Shown: positions 52,354 to 60,674 of the stretch, in pieces
Layout of the letters: the number at the start of each line of letters is the position of its first letter
How positions within the stretch are numbered: position 1 is the first letter of the stretch
Assembly: GCF_963666015.1 (NCBI RefSeq)
Contig: NZ_OY762555.1
Coordinates: 1,240,001-1,304,000, forward strand
Reading direction: 5' to 3'
DNA length: 64,000 bases
Origin: an uncultured Sphaerochaeta sp.
GTDB lineage: Bacteria > Spirochaetota > Spirochaetia > Sphaerochaetales > Sphaerochaetaceae
Notes under the pieces: model-generated
What the model was told of the DNA's origin: nothing
Seen by the model: the letters and a program-made list of their open reading frames with translations, nothing else
Database searches by the model: none
Position numbers and translations under genes: made by a program

Positions 52354-52396
52354 CTAAAGAAAATTCCCCCAATTGTGCACTCACACAACTGGGGGA
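52354..52396 (-). terminator. Intrinsic terminator of the aldolase/ABC operon
   Basis: Minus strand: 13-bp stem (52396-52384 with 52377-52365, one mismatch) with five C-G pairs at its base, loop TGAGTG, then AATTTTCTTT. Confidence 0.82.
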
Positions 52397-52423
52397 TACC
52401 CAAACAAATCTAGGAAGGGATTG

Positions 52424-53350
52424 TTAGAGCGCTTCTAATACCGCTACGTCCTTGAGGCTATAGGCATCACGAATTATCCGTAGCTCTTTCTTGAGTTGTT
52501 TCTCTGCTTCCTCATCGAGGGAAGAGAAAGGACTTCTCACAGTTCCTGCATTAACACCTATCCAACTGAGCATACGCTTCATGCTTGCATGCATGGGATA
52601 CTTCAGGACGCAGAATATGATTGCATCAGCCTGCCTCTGTAAGCATTGTGCCTGTTCCCAATCTCCACGCTGATATGCCTGATAGAGGCCTATGAACAGT
52701 TCTGGAATGACATTATAGAAACTGCCGATAAGGCCATCACTACCATAGGCCAGACCAGAGAGAGCCATCTCATCACTGCCAGAATACACCTTGAAATCCT
52801 TCCCAATCTCTTCCTTGATCCTAAGGATCTCATGGTGTGTACTTGCCGTATACTTGATACCTTCCACCTGGTCAAGCGAAGAGATGTTCCTAATCTGTTC
52901 AAAGTCCACCGCTCCGGCCAAGGCAACATTGTAGACGATCATAGGGAGGGGGACAGAACCACTCAGTTCCTGATAGTAACGATACACCTCTTCTGAAGAG
53001 AACTTCCAGTAAAATGGAGGAACAGAGGAGATGGCTGCAGCACCATGCTCATAGGCATGCTTAGCAAGCTTGATGGATTTCTTGGTCCCGATATCTCCAA
53101 CGTGGACAATAATGGGTACCCGGCCTGCCACTTCATCCGAGATGACCTCCACAACCTTTTTTCTCTCTTCACCATCCATCAGGAACGTCTCTCCGGTACT
53201 CCCTGTCAGATAGAGCCCATCAATACCCTTGGAGAGGAGAAATCGTACTACTGAGCGTTGGTACTGCTCGTCGAAATTCTCGTTTGTATCGAAGCATGTC
53301 AGTAGAGCAGGAATCACTCCACCGATGCGGTCCAGTCGCATAGTATTCAT
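52424..53350 (-). CDS. DapA/NanA-family aldolase, probably N-acetylneuraminate lyase-like
   Basis: A 308-residue class I aldolase. The family features are LYLTGSTGETFLMDGEERK, the catalytic Tyr in MIVYNVALAGAV, and the Schiff-base Lys in EGIKYTAST; GIKYT is the form seen in N-acetylneuraminate lyases rather than DapA. Its location directly after an ABC sugar importer supports sialic acid or a similar 2-keto-3-deoxy sugar as substrate, but no nanE/nanK genes are present. The ATG three codons in is an alternative start. Last gene of a minus-strand operon. Confidence 0.82.
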   Translation of the reverse strand: MNTMRLDRIGGVIPALLTCFDTNENFDEQYQRSVVRFLLSKGIDGLYLTGSTGETFLMDGEERKKVVEVISDEVAGRVPIIVHVGDIGTKKSIKLAKHAYEHGAAAISSVPPFYWKFSSEEVYRYYQELSGSVPLPMIVYNVALAGAVDFEQIRNISSLDQVEGIKYTASTHHEILRIKEEIGKDFKVYSGSDEMALSGLAYGSDGLIGSFYNVIPELFIGLYQAYQRGDWEQAQCLQRQADAIIFCVLKYPMHASMKRMLSWIGVNAGTVRSPFSSLDEEAEKQLKKELRIIRDAYSLKDVAVLEAL

Positions 53351-53404
53351 AGTTTTACACCCTTCTTTGTAGGAGAAGCATTAAGCCTCTCCAGATTCAC
53401 GTAC

Positions 53405-54232
53405 TCAGCCCTTCACTGCACCCATGGTGATACCGCTGGCAAAATATTTCTGGAATAACAGGAAGATAGTCACAATAGGAAGCGCACCCAAGGCAGCTCC
53501 TGCCATGATCACCCCATAATTAGTTGCCATCTCTGCCTGCAAGGTTGCCACCCCGAGTGCGATAGTCAACTTGGAACGACTCTGGAGCATGACCAACTGC
53601 AGGAAGTAGTCATTCCATGTCGTGATGAACGTAAAGATTGCCAGAGCACCATAGGCAGGCTTGATTATCGGGGTCACAATCCTGACGAAGGTCATCCACT
53701 CCCCACTTCCATCAATGCGTGCTGCATCGAGGATCTCCGTGGGAATGGTCTGGGCGAACTGCTTCATCAGGAACACCCCGAACGGCCAGCCGACAGCCGG
53801 CAGAATCACAGCCCAAGGGGTGTTATACATCCCTATAGAGTTCATGATCCTGACCAGAGGAACCAGCACCACCTGCTTAGGAAGCGCCATCGCTGCAATG
53901 ATGATGGCGAAGACGATTCCTCTGCCCGTAAACTGCTTCTTGGCCAACACAAATCCTGCCATCGCGCTGGTCAGGCAGACCAGGATCATGGAGGCAGCAG
54001 ACATGTAGATACTGTTGAAGAACCACTTGCCTGCCGGATTGATGAACAGCTCAGTGAAGTTGGCAAACGTCGGATCAGTGGGGAACCACTGAGGCGGCAT
54101 CTGAATGGCCACCTTCTGTATCTTGAACGCACCGGTCACAATCCAATAGAACGGAAATATGAACAGTACAGAAACTACCAGGAGCATGACCATCATCAGG
54201 ATCCTGTAGGGGGAACTTTTTTGTTTCAACAT
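53405..54232 (-). CDS. Sugar ABC transporter permease (MalG-like)
   Basis: A 275-residue permease with six hydrophobic segments. The EAA loop is ILDAARIDGSGEWMTFVRIVTPIIKP, and the C-terminus FASGITMGAVKG is typical of MalG/UgpE. It starts 11 bp after the other permease. No ATPase gene lies in this operon. Confidence 0.9.
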   Translation of the reverse strand: MLKQKSSPYRILMMVMLLVVSVLFIFPFYWIVTGAFKIQKVAIQMPPQWFPTDPTFANFTELFINPAGKWFFNSIYMSAASMILVCLTSAMAGFVLAKKQFTGRGIVFAIIIAAMALPKQVVLVPLVRIMNSIGMYNTPWAVILPAVGWPFGVFLMKQFAQTIPTEILDAARIDGSGEWMTFVRIVTPIIKPAYGALAIFTFITTWNDYFLQLVMLQSRSKLTIALGVATLQAEMATNYGVIMAGAALGALPIVTIFLLFQKYFASGITMGAVKG

Positions 54233-54243
54233 CTCATACCTCC

Positions 54244-55155
54244 CTAGTAGTCCACATTGGATTTGATTGACTTGAACTGCAGCACACTGAAGAACCCGAT
54301 TACAATTGCAAGCAGGACTCCCATGGCATTCGCATATCCATAGCGATACAAGCTGAACGCGTTATCGTACAGGTAGTACATGATCGTACTGGTCGAGTAG
54401 ACCGGTCCTCCACTTGTGAGCAACTGTATCAAGGCAAAGCACTGGAAACTGTTGATCGTCGTGATCACCACAACATACAACGTGGTTGGCATGATCGAAG
54501 GCCACTTCACTTGCCAGAAAGTACGCATCTTACTCGCTCCATCGACCTCTGCCGCCTCGAGAACCGAGGTATCGACATTCGCCAAGGCCGAGATGTACAA
54601 CACAATCGGCTGACCGATACTGGTGGTGAACAGAATAGCCAGGATACACCAGATGGCGGTATCCTTATTGCCAAGCCAGCTGATATTCTTGTCGATGATT
54701 CCAAGACTTATCAGAATATAGTTGAGAATACCGGCGTACTTATCAAAGATCCATTTCCAGACAACGACTACCGGAACCGTTCCTGTTACCACAGGAAGGT
54801 AGAAAACCCCTCTGAACGAAGAGGTGACCCATGCATTCTTGTCATAGATAAGAGAAGACACCCAGAGTGAAAATACCGTTACCGTTGGGACGGACACCAC
54901 CACAATCACAAAGGTATTCCAGAAAGAACGGAGGAACTTCGGGTCCTTGAACAGATCTATGTAGTTCTTCAGACCGATAAACTGGAAACTACTCATGGTG
55001 TAGTTGAAAAAACTGGTAATGATTCCCATTCCCATCGGGACGATGACAAAACTAACAAAGAAGAGCAGCATGGGGAGTAAAAACAAGTAGCTGGTTCTAT
55101 CGATCTGTCTCTGGATTGCATGGCTTACGCCATATTTATTGGTTTTACTTTCCAT
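54244..55155 (-). CDS. Sugar ABC transporter permease (MalF-like)
   Basis: A 303-residue permease, about six membrane helices starting with RTSYLFLLPMLLFFVSFVIVPMGMGI. The EAA loop is LEAAEVDGASKMRTFWQVKWPSIMP. The ATG at 55155 has AAGGTG five bases upstream; an ATG at 55173 lies closer to the intercistronic hairpin and is less likely. Confidence 0.88.
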   Translation of the reverse strand: MESKTNKYGVSHAIQRQIDRTSYLFLLPMLLFFVSFVIVPMGMGIITSFFNYTMSSFQFIGLKNYIDLFKDPKFLRSFWNTFVIVVVSVPTVTVFSLWVSSLIYDKNAWVTSSFRGVFYLPVVTGTVPVVVVWKWIFDKYAGILNYILISLGIIDKNISWLGNKDTAIWCILAILFTTSIGQPIVLYISALANVDTSVLEAAEVDGASKMRTFWQVKWPSIMPTTLYVVVITTINSFQCFALIQLLTSGGPVYSTSTIMYYLYDNAFSLYRYGYANAMGVLLAIVIGFFSVLQFKSIKSNVDY

Positions 55156-55187
55156 ACCTACACCTTGGAACATTCATAGAGTGTCCC

Positions 55188-55203
55188 CCCCACCCCAGTG
55201 GGG
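55188..55203 (-). other. Intercistronic hairpin between binding-protein and permease genes
   Basis: CCCCAC (55188-55193) pairs with GTGGGG (55198-55203), 4-nt loop, within a G/C-rich run. No U-run. It occupies the same operon position as the hairpin at 31569. Confidence 0.55.
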
Positions 55204-55227
55204 AGGACCTAAAACTGATTGTATCAA

Positions 55228-56529
55228 TTAATTGAAGACAGCGTTGGAGTTCTTGTCGTAATCAGCAAGCGCTTTACTGACCGTCTTATCACCAGTGAAT
55301 ACATACTGAAGCATGTTCCACCACTCGGTTCTCATTGCAGCAAAACCAGGCATGGTGTTGTAGTAGCCACCATAGTACTTGGTCCAGGAAGCAAGGAGCT
55401 TGTACTCATCATTACCCGGATAGAGGTCACCGAAGGAAGAGCGTACCGGGAATGCACCGGTCTGAACAACATTCTTTGGTCCCCATGCAGAATCGTCACA
55501 GACGAATGCTACAAACTTCTTGGCTGCCTCAGCGCGAGCAGTATCATTGTTGTCGAAGATTCCAAAACCGTTTACAAGGTACTCAAGACTGGGTACACCA
55601 TCATTGCTCGGGAATGGGATGGAAACCTGGGTGAAATCATCACTAGCATAGTTGAGCGCATTACTGGTTCCCCAGCAGATGGTGGAAGCAATCTGCTGCT
55701 GGCTGAAGAGCTGCAACTCTTCTGCTGCTGCAATGCTCAAACCGGCATCAATGTATCCATTATCAACAAGGTCTTTCAGCAAGGTAAGAGCCTTTGCTCC
55801 CTCAGGGCTGTTCATGGTATAGCGACTGTTGCCTGCGTCGGCAATGGTTGCACCATAGAGATTGGATACCAGCGCACGTGTTCCCTGGTCACCACCCTGC
55901 CCGCCACAATAGACAGAAAGACCAATGTTTCCATTCTTCCCAAGGGCTTCCATTGCCTTGGCAAAGTCATCAGTAGTCCATGTCCGGTCCCCTTCAAGGT
56001 TAACATACTGCAAGGCACCGGCATCTTCCCACATCTCTTTATTGATACCCATGTAGAAAGGAGAAGCACTGATTGGATACATCCAGTAGGAGGATCCATC
56101 ACTACAGGCGGCGATCAGTTCAGCATTACCTACATCATTTTTATAGGAATCAGTAAACATATCATCGAAGCTTACGAGCTTGCCGTTTCTCCCATATTCT
56201 ATGATTCTTCCCGGTGCATCAAAGAGGATGTCAGGAGCAGTTCCGCCCTCAATGGCGGCTGTGAGCTTCTGGGGGCCACTGGTGAAGTCGATTGTTTCAA
56301 GCTGTACCTTGATTCCGGGGTTGGCTGCCTCAAAAGCCTTGATGATCTCAGCCTCATAGCTGCCGACCGGTTTGCCTGGGTCCTGACCAAAGGTGGGGAA
56401 TGCCCACCAAGTAAGGGTTATTCTCCCGTCATCACTGGCTGCTGCCTTTTCCTGGGAACCTGCAGCGAAGAGAGGGCTTGTGAAGAGCACTAACATCACA
56501 CAAAGCACAAGCGTTGATAGCTTTTTCAT
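55228..56529 (-). CDS. Sugar ABC transporter substrate-binding protein
   Basis: A 433-residue family 1 solute-binding protein. The signal peptide MKKLSTLVLCVMLVLFTSPLFAAG gives a mature AAGSQEKAAASDD. ITLTWWAFPTFGQDPGKPVGSYEAEIIKAFEAANPGIKVQLETIDF and GTAPDILFDAPGRIIEYGRNGKLVSFDD fit UgpB-like sugar binders. The ligand is probably the substrate, or parent glycan, of the downstream NanA-like aldolase. The ATG at 56529 has AAGGAG seven bases before it. Confidence 0.88.
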   Translation of the reverse strand: MKKLSTLVLCVMLVLFTSPLFAAGSQEKAAASDDGRITLTWWAFPTFGQDPGKPVGSYEAEIIKAFEAANPGIKVQLETIDFTSGPQKLTAAIEGGTAPDILFDAPGRIIEYGRNGKLVSFDDMFTDSYKNDVGNAELIAACSDGSSYWMYPISASPFYMGINKEMWEDAGALQYVNLEGDRTWTTDDFAKAMEALGKNGNIGLSVYCGGQGGDQGTRALVSNLYGATIADAGNSRYTMNSPEGAKALTLLKDLVDNGYIDAGLSIAAAEELQLFSQQQIASTICWGTSNALNYASDDFTQVSIPFPSNDGVPSLEYLVNGFGIFDNNDTARAEAAKKFVAFVCDDSAWGPKNVVQTGAFPVRSSFGDLYPGNDEYKLLASWTKYYGGYYNTMPGFAAMRTEWWNMLQYVFTGDKTVSKALADYDKNSNAVFN

Positions 56530-56836
56530 GATTCTTCTCCTTTTGTTCATATGCGATTATCGCTTAATTACTAATACTTGTATGCTAGTTCTAAGTATTT
56601 GTTTTGTCAACAAAAATCTTTAATGAATATCTATCATTCATTACTATAGCGTATAATTATATTTATTATATATTTTTATTTATTTTCTATTACGTTTGCA
56701 TATACTAATATGTAGTATTTTCAATATCTTTATTTTGACTTTTCTGGTATTCCAGTTTACTATGCCTTATAGACAAAGACTGTTCTGATATAAGCATCTT
56801 TGAGAAGGGCCACAACAGTGGTAGAATAGGAACATT
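56530..56836. other. Divergent control region with candidate operators
   Basis: This AT-rich region separates the binding-protein gene (minus) from a GntR gene (plus). It contains the perfect inverted repeat ATACTA-ATATG-TAGTAT (56702-56718) and a related ATACTTGTATGCTAGT (56574-56589) near the importer's start. Both are candidate sites for the GntR protein encoded next door. Confidence 0.4.
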
Positions 56837-57478
56837 ATGGCAACAAAGACAGTTATAATCGACCAGATATACCATGATATCAGGGATAAGATCCTGAAGA
56901 ACGAGTATATTCCTGGCAGCAAGCTAAGTGAAAATTCCCTCTCGGTTGAATACAACTGTAGCCGAACCCCCGTAAGGGAGGCAATCAAACGCCTTGAACA
57001 AGATGGCTTTGTATCGGTACTCCCGCAGAGCGGGTCCTATGTGAAGGAACTGACGGTCAAGGATTATCAACACATCGCAGAAGTCAGAACATATATGGAG
57101 AGCCTAGCCTTCCGCTTGAATTGTGAACATGCAGTCGATATTGCTCCATTCAGCGCCATCCTCGATGAGATGGATACATGCGACATGGATGACCCGAGTG
57201 ATGTAATGCGATTCAGCGACCTTCACTTTAAATTCCACCTGGAGATGGTTCGCTCTTCAGGAAACGAGATCCTTCTCACGACCTTCAGCAGGCTGAACCT
57301 GAATACAAACAGTTTGCTTTTCTACCAACGCCTCAGCAACTTAGGAAAGCAACAGACACAGGAAGAACACAGGAAAATCCTTGCATATCTGGAAAAACAG
57401 GACAGGAACAAAGGAGAGAAGTTCATGTTCGCCCATCTCTGGCGCAAGAGAAATGCCTATAAGCGAAGCAGGGAGTAG
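56837..57478 (+). CDS. GntR-family (FadR/FCD branch) transcription regulator
   Basis: A 213-residue regulator. Winged helix at about 5-70 (DQIYHDIRDKILKNEYIPGSKLSENSLSVEYNCSRTPVREAIKRLEQDGFVSVLPQSGSYV), then a helical FCD ligand domain (VRTYMESLAF…FSDLHFKFHLEMVRSSGN). The C-terminus is shorter and more basic (HLWRKRNAYKRSRE) than usual. Divergent from the importer operon, which it probably controls. No clear ribosome site is seen before the ATG at 56837. Confidence 0.85.
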   Translation: MATKTVIIDQIYHDIRDKILKNEYIPGSKLSENSLSVEYNCSRTPVREAIKRLEQDGFVSVLPQSGSYVKELTVKDYQHIAEVRTYMESLAFRLNCEHAVDIAPFSAILDEMDTCDMDDPSDVMRFSDLHFKFHLEMVRSSGNEILLTTFSRLNLNTNSLLFYQRLSNLGKQQTQEEHRKILAYLEKQDRNKGEKFMFAHLWRKRNAYKRSRE

Positions 57479-57524
57479 GTAACCCATTCAGCAAACACTA
57501 CAAATAGCCTATATAGAACGAGCC

Positions 57525-57674
57525 AAAAAAAACTCCCTCAAGCTTGCACCCTTGAAGGAGTTCCGCATATGCGCGGCCTGCATCTGCCGTTACCTCATAA
57601 TGAGGGGGAAACAACGACAAGATACACGATGGGAGAGAGTATATGACATAAGCTACTCGCCCAATCGTTTGGAC
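57525..57674 (-). ncRNA. Putative small RNA with own promoter and terminator
   Basis: Minus strand. A promoter at 57709-57681 predicts a start near 57674. The transcript would fold into CCAA-ACGA-TTGG, CCTCA-TTATGAGG and CCGC-GCATAT-GCGG hairpins and end in a 12-bp terminator stem (57562-57531) followed by eight U. Length is about 150 nt. No open frame with a ribosome site lies inside. It does not match the SRP RNA core or another RNA I can name. Confidence 0.55.
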
Positions 57675-57680
57675 ATTTAC

Positions 57681-57709
57681 ACTATATCAACAAAACCCTT
57701 GTCTGTTAA
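57681..57709 (-). promoter_or_regulatory. Promoter of the putative small RNA
   Basis: Minus strand: TTAACA (57709-57704), exactly 17 bases, TATAGT (57686-57681). Confidence 0.6.
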
Positions 57710-57775
57710 GTCCTTTCATGACTTTTTTTCATTTCTTTGTTTATGAACAAATTGCTACTAATCAATTACTTCGCA

Positions 57776-58486
57776 TCAGTACATCTCATACACAATCGAA
57801 ACTGTGGAAGAGACTTCCATGGATCCTGCCGGAATCTCGGTAGCCATGTCATAAGCAACAGCAGAGGCTGCTTCCATCTTCATCCTGGTATTGTATGGAT
57901 TGGAAGCAACGGAGTATTCACTGATGGTAATGGGGGAACCAACCTGCATGGCCGAACTTTCTGCATAGAGCTCAGCTTTTGCTTTTGCATTCCCGATTGC
58001 TTCCAATCGTGCCTGCTCCAGTGCTTCACTCTTGTCCTCCTTGTCAAGCTGTACAGAATTGAGATAGATACCACTGACCTTCCCCATCTGATCGATTATG
58101 GAACCAAGGGCCTTCAGATCTCGTACCTTAACAGAAAGACTTTGGCTTGCAACCTGTCCTTCCAGAATCTGTTCACCTTCATCCCATCGGTAACTGGGCC
58201 TCAAGTTCAGTGAGGTGGTCTTGATATCAGCGTCAGCTATCTCATACTCATCAAGAACAGAGCGGAGTTGTGCCAGCTTTGCATTCGCAAACCTCTGGGC
58301 TTCCTCAGTAGTCTTCCCCAGTTCACTTACCTGGATGGAGAACGTAGCAATATCAGGGGTGACGGTAACTTTTGCCGTTCCATTGACCTCGATTGTCCTC
58401 ACCAATTCCTTTCCTGTCATACAGGAAGAGAACAAAATGACCATGGCAAGCGCCAATACAGGCAACACAAGACGTATTCGTTTCAT
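57776..58486 (-). CDS. SIMPL-domain (DUF541) lipoprotein
   Basis: A 236-residue lipoprotein: signal ending in the lipobox FSSC (Cys at 22). The rest is a SIMPL/DUF541 domain, starting TIEVNGTAKVTVTPDIATFSIQVSELGKT and containing LNLRPSYRWDEGEQILEGQVASQSLSVKVRDLKALGSIIDQM and ARLEAIGNAKAKAELYAE. Family members are periplasmic and linked to oxidative stress or unknown roles. Five bp separate it from the NUDIX gene, so it is in an operon with NUDIX and Mrp. Confidence 0.88.
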   Translation of the reverse strand: MKRIRLVLPVLALAMVILFSSCMTGKELVRTIEVNGTAKVTVTPDIATFSIQVSELGKTTEEAQRFANAKLAQLRSVLDEYEIADADIKTTSLNLRPSYRWDEGEQILEGQVASQSLSVKVRDLKALGSIIDQMGKVSGIYLNSVQLDKEDKSEALEQARLEAIGNAKAKAELYAESSAMQVGSPITISEYSVASNPYNTRMKMEAASAVAYDMATEIPAGSMEVSSTVSIVYEMY

Positions 58487-58491
58487 CGTAA

Positions 58492-59118
58492 TTACTCCTT
58501 ATCCAGTGTGATTACCAACTCAGGACGCTTTTGTGCCTCCCGAAGGAAAAAACCCAAGGCAATCATCATAATACCATTATCATAAATGCCGGTGCCCATA
58601 TCCGCAACCACCTGGGATACCGGTACAGAGAACACATCCATTTGTTCGTTCGGATCGAGTTCCTGTCCGGTGACATGCTCAGCACCCTCGACAAGATAGA
58701 AATAGGAGCGGTTGTTCATGAACGCAGAATTGGGACTGACATTCCCCAGGGCAGTAACCTTGCCCCCGGCAAGACCGGTCTCTTCCCGCAATTCCCTGAG
58801 GGCAGCCTTGAGGGGATCTTCCCCCTCTTCCACCACCCCGGCAGGAAATTCACGGGTAACGGTATTCGACCCATGACGAAACTGTTCTTCCATGATCATC
58901 ATGGGAACGCCATGCTCGTCACGGTACCAAGGGATTATCGTTACCCAGTTGGGTGCGTCGACCTCTATAAAGGAAGAACTCCTTCCATCAGTACTGGTTC
59001 GATGAACGGTACAAATGTCAAAGATGGGCCCCTTGAAGACCCGCTGACGCTGTCCGGACTTCCAAATGAGATGCTTCGTCTCCTTGCTCCCCCCTTCTTG
59101 CGAAAACGGATCGAACAT
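58492..59118 (-). CDS. NUDIX hydrolase (ADP-ribose pyrophosphatase-like)
   Basis: A 208-residue NUDIX protein. The Nudix box is GVVEEGEDPLKAALRELREETGL (G-x5-E-x7-REUxEExGU, complete). FEV-like strands before it (VTIIPWYRDEHGVPMMIMEEQFRHGSNTVTREFPAG) resemble ADP-sugar pyrophosphatases. The ATG at 59118 lies just after the mrp stop (59123-59125), with AGGAG inside the mrp end; the longer frame up to 59235 is antisense-like read-through of mrp. Confidence 0.88.
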   Translation of the reverse strand: MFDPFSQEGGSKETKHLIWKSGQRQRVFKGPIFDICTVHRTSTDGRSSSFIEVDAPNWVTIIPWYRDEHGVPMMIMEEQFRHGSNTVTREFPAGVVEEGEDPLKAALRELREETGLAGGKVTALGNVSPNSAFMNNRSYFYLVEGAEHVTGQELDPNEQMDVFSVPVSQVVADMGTGIYDNGIMMIALGFFLREAQKRPELVITLDKE

Positions 59119-59122
59119 ATAC

Positions 59123-60049
59123 TTACTCTCCTTTCCTGGATGGGCAGTTGCTGCTGCATGTGGAACAAGCAGAAGGTGCGCAGGAATCAGTGCCGGCAAA
59201 ATTGGTTGAACGATGGGACGAGACAGCAGTACCACTGTTGATCATCTGTGCAATTGCCTTCAAGGCAGCAGAGGAAGGACTTGTAGGTTGCATGCTCAGA
59301 TAGCTCTTGCCTGCATCCTCTGCTTCCATGAGAGGTACCTCAAGGGGAACACGTCCCAGGAAGGGGACTCCCATCTGCTCACACATTTTCTTTCCACCAC
59401 CAATTCCGAAAATGGGAATCTCAGTTTTACAGCCTGGACAAATAAGACCACTCATATTTTCCACGACGCCCAGGATTGCCACACCCATCTTCCTCGAGAA
59501 ACTCACACTTCTTCGTGCGTCAAGGATTGCAACCTCCTGAGGGGTGGTTACAATAACTGTTCCTGTAAGTTCTGGAATCGTCTGGCAAACAGTGAGCTGC
59601 TCATCACCGGTACCCGGAGGAGAATCAATGAGCAAATAGTCCAACTCTCCCCAATTCGCTTGGGCAAGGAACTGTCTGATGGCTGCAATTTTCATGGGTC
59701 CACGCCATACGATGGGACTATCGGGGTCTATTGCAAAGGCAAGGCTCATCACCTTGAGTCCTGGCCTAGCTTCAACTGGATAGAACGTCTCTCCACCATT
59801 CTCGGTAGTGAGAATCTCATTTTCACAACCGAGCATTTTTGCAACGTTCGGTCCATGCAGGTCCGTATCAAGAATGCCGACAGTACATCCGTTGTCAACC
59901 AGTGCATTTGCCAGATTCACAGTAACGGTGGTCTTCCCCACGCCACCTTTTCCACTCATGACCAGGATTTTTCTCCCAATCTTATCCATATTTTCCCTAA
60001 TTGCCTTGTCTTCAGCAATTTTCTGCGCAAAATCCATTCCTTCAGCCAT
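59123..60049 (-). CDS. Mrp/NBP35-type ATPase with Cys-rich tail
   Basis: A 308-residue Mrp ATPase that carries and delivers Fe-S clusters: Walker A MSGKGGVGKTTV (about 31-42), GILDTDLHGPNVAKML, IVWRGPMKIAAIRQFL, Walker B LLIDSPPGTGDEQLT, and the cluster CPGC (ICPGCKTEIPIFG). The C-terminal CAPSACSTCSSNC adds further Cys. AAGGA precedes the ATG at 60049. First gene of a mrp-NUDIX-SIMPL operon; distinct from the Mrp in the orp-like cluster. Confidence 0.88.
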   Translation of the reverse strand: MAEGMDFAQKIAEDKAIRENMDKIGRKILVMSGKGGVGKTTVTVNLANALVDNGCTVGILDTDLHGPNVAKMLGCENEILTTENGGETFYPVEARPGLKVMSLAFAIDPDSPIVWRGPMKIAAIRQFLAQANWGELDYLLIDSPPGTGDEQLTVCQTIPELTGTVIVTTPQEVAILDARRSVSFSRKMGVAILGVVENMSGLICPGCKTEIPIFGIGGGKKMCEQMGVPFLGRVPLEVPLMEAEDAGKSYLSMQPTSPSSAALKAIAQMINSGTAVSSHRSTNFAGTDSCAPSACSTCSSNCPSRKGE

Positions 60050-60282
60050 ATATATCCTTCTTCTTTCAATAATTTTACCACAGAGTACCTTACTGCAAAG
60101 CATAAAAACAGACAAGATAAGCAGACTACAGACAGGTACCCATAGTAGAATCTATAAAAAGGTATCAAAATAATTGTATACAGGCAAAATAAAACTTCCG
60201 GGAAAGGGTGTTTTTTCACACAATATTCCCTCTCCAAAAATGAGCTATGCTAAATTCCTAAAAGCATTTATCATACCTTTAC

Positions 60283-60312
60283 TTGAAACGCTCCCCTTGA
60301 TTCCGATATACT
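60283..60312 (+). promoter_or_regulatory. Probable promoter of the oadGAB operon
   Basis: TTGAAA (60283-60288), 18-base spacer, TATACT (60307-60312), about 60 bases before oadG. The rest of the 60050-60375 gap shows no gene. Confidence 0.5.
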
Positions 60313-60375
60313 AACCCCCAGTGTGTCATTTGTAGTCCTTGGCTACGATCACTATAAACCTTATTAGGAGTTCGT

Positions 60376-60651
60376 ATGGTATTCTTAGCGCAACTACCGA
60401 AAGAGCAACTTGTCGCCCAGTTGGAGAATGGGGTCATCCTCATGATTCTGGGTATTGCTACGGTGTTTGTGTTTCTTACGTTGCTGTTTTTCCTTACCAA
60501 GGCCATGAGCGCCATTGCAAGTAAAATCGCACCACAGAAGCCCAAAGCCGTTGTAAGCAGTCCCGCAGCTGTCACAACTTCTGCTTCCTCTGCCAGTGAG
60601 GCAGACATAGCAGCAGCAATTGTCGCAGCCTTCGCAAAGTCAAAAGAATAA
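60376..60651 (+). CDS. oadG: Oxaloacetate decarboxylase gamma subunit
   Basis: A 91-residue protein with one membrane helix (about 22-43, GVILMILGIATVFVFLTLLFFLT) followed by an Ala/Ser/Pro-rich linker and a short helical tail. This is the OadG plan: it holds the alpha and beta subunits together and binds zinc. AGGAG precedes the ATG; oadA starts 23 bp later. Confidence 0.88.
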   Translation: MVFLAQLPKEQLVAQLENGVILMILGIATVFVFLTLLFFLTKAMSAIASKIAPQKPKAVVSSPAAVTTSASSASEADIAAAIVAAFAKSKE

Positions 60652-60674
60652 GAAACCCCGGAGGATCATCTCAA

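Noticed and set aside
55219..56493. Open frame of 424 codons on the plus strand
   Set aside because: It lies wholly antisense to the ABC binding-protein gene, has no ribosome site, and its translation has no domain-like pattern; it is a shadow of biased codon use.
57525..57674. Signal recognition particle RNA or tmRNA
   Set aside because: The SRP core (GGUCAGG…GGAAGGAAGCAGCC-like) is absent, and the size is far below tmRNA. 6S RNA was not excluded but the long central bubble is not evident.
59213..60145. Open frame of 310 codons on the plus strand
   Set aside because: Antisense to the Mrp ATPase gene, whose motifs are unmistakable.
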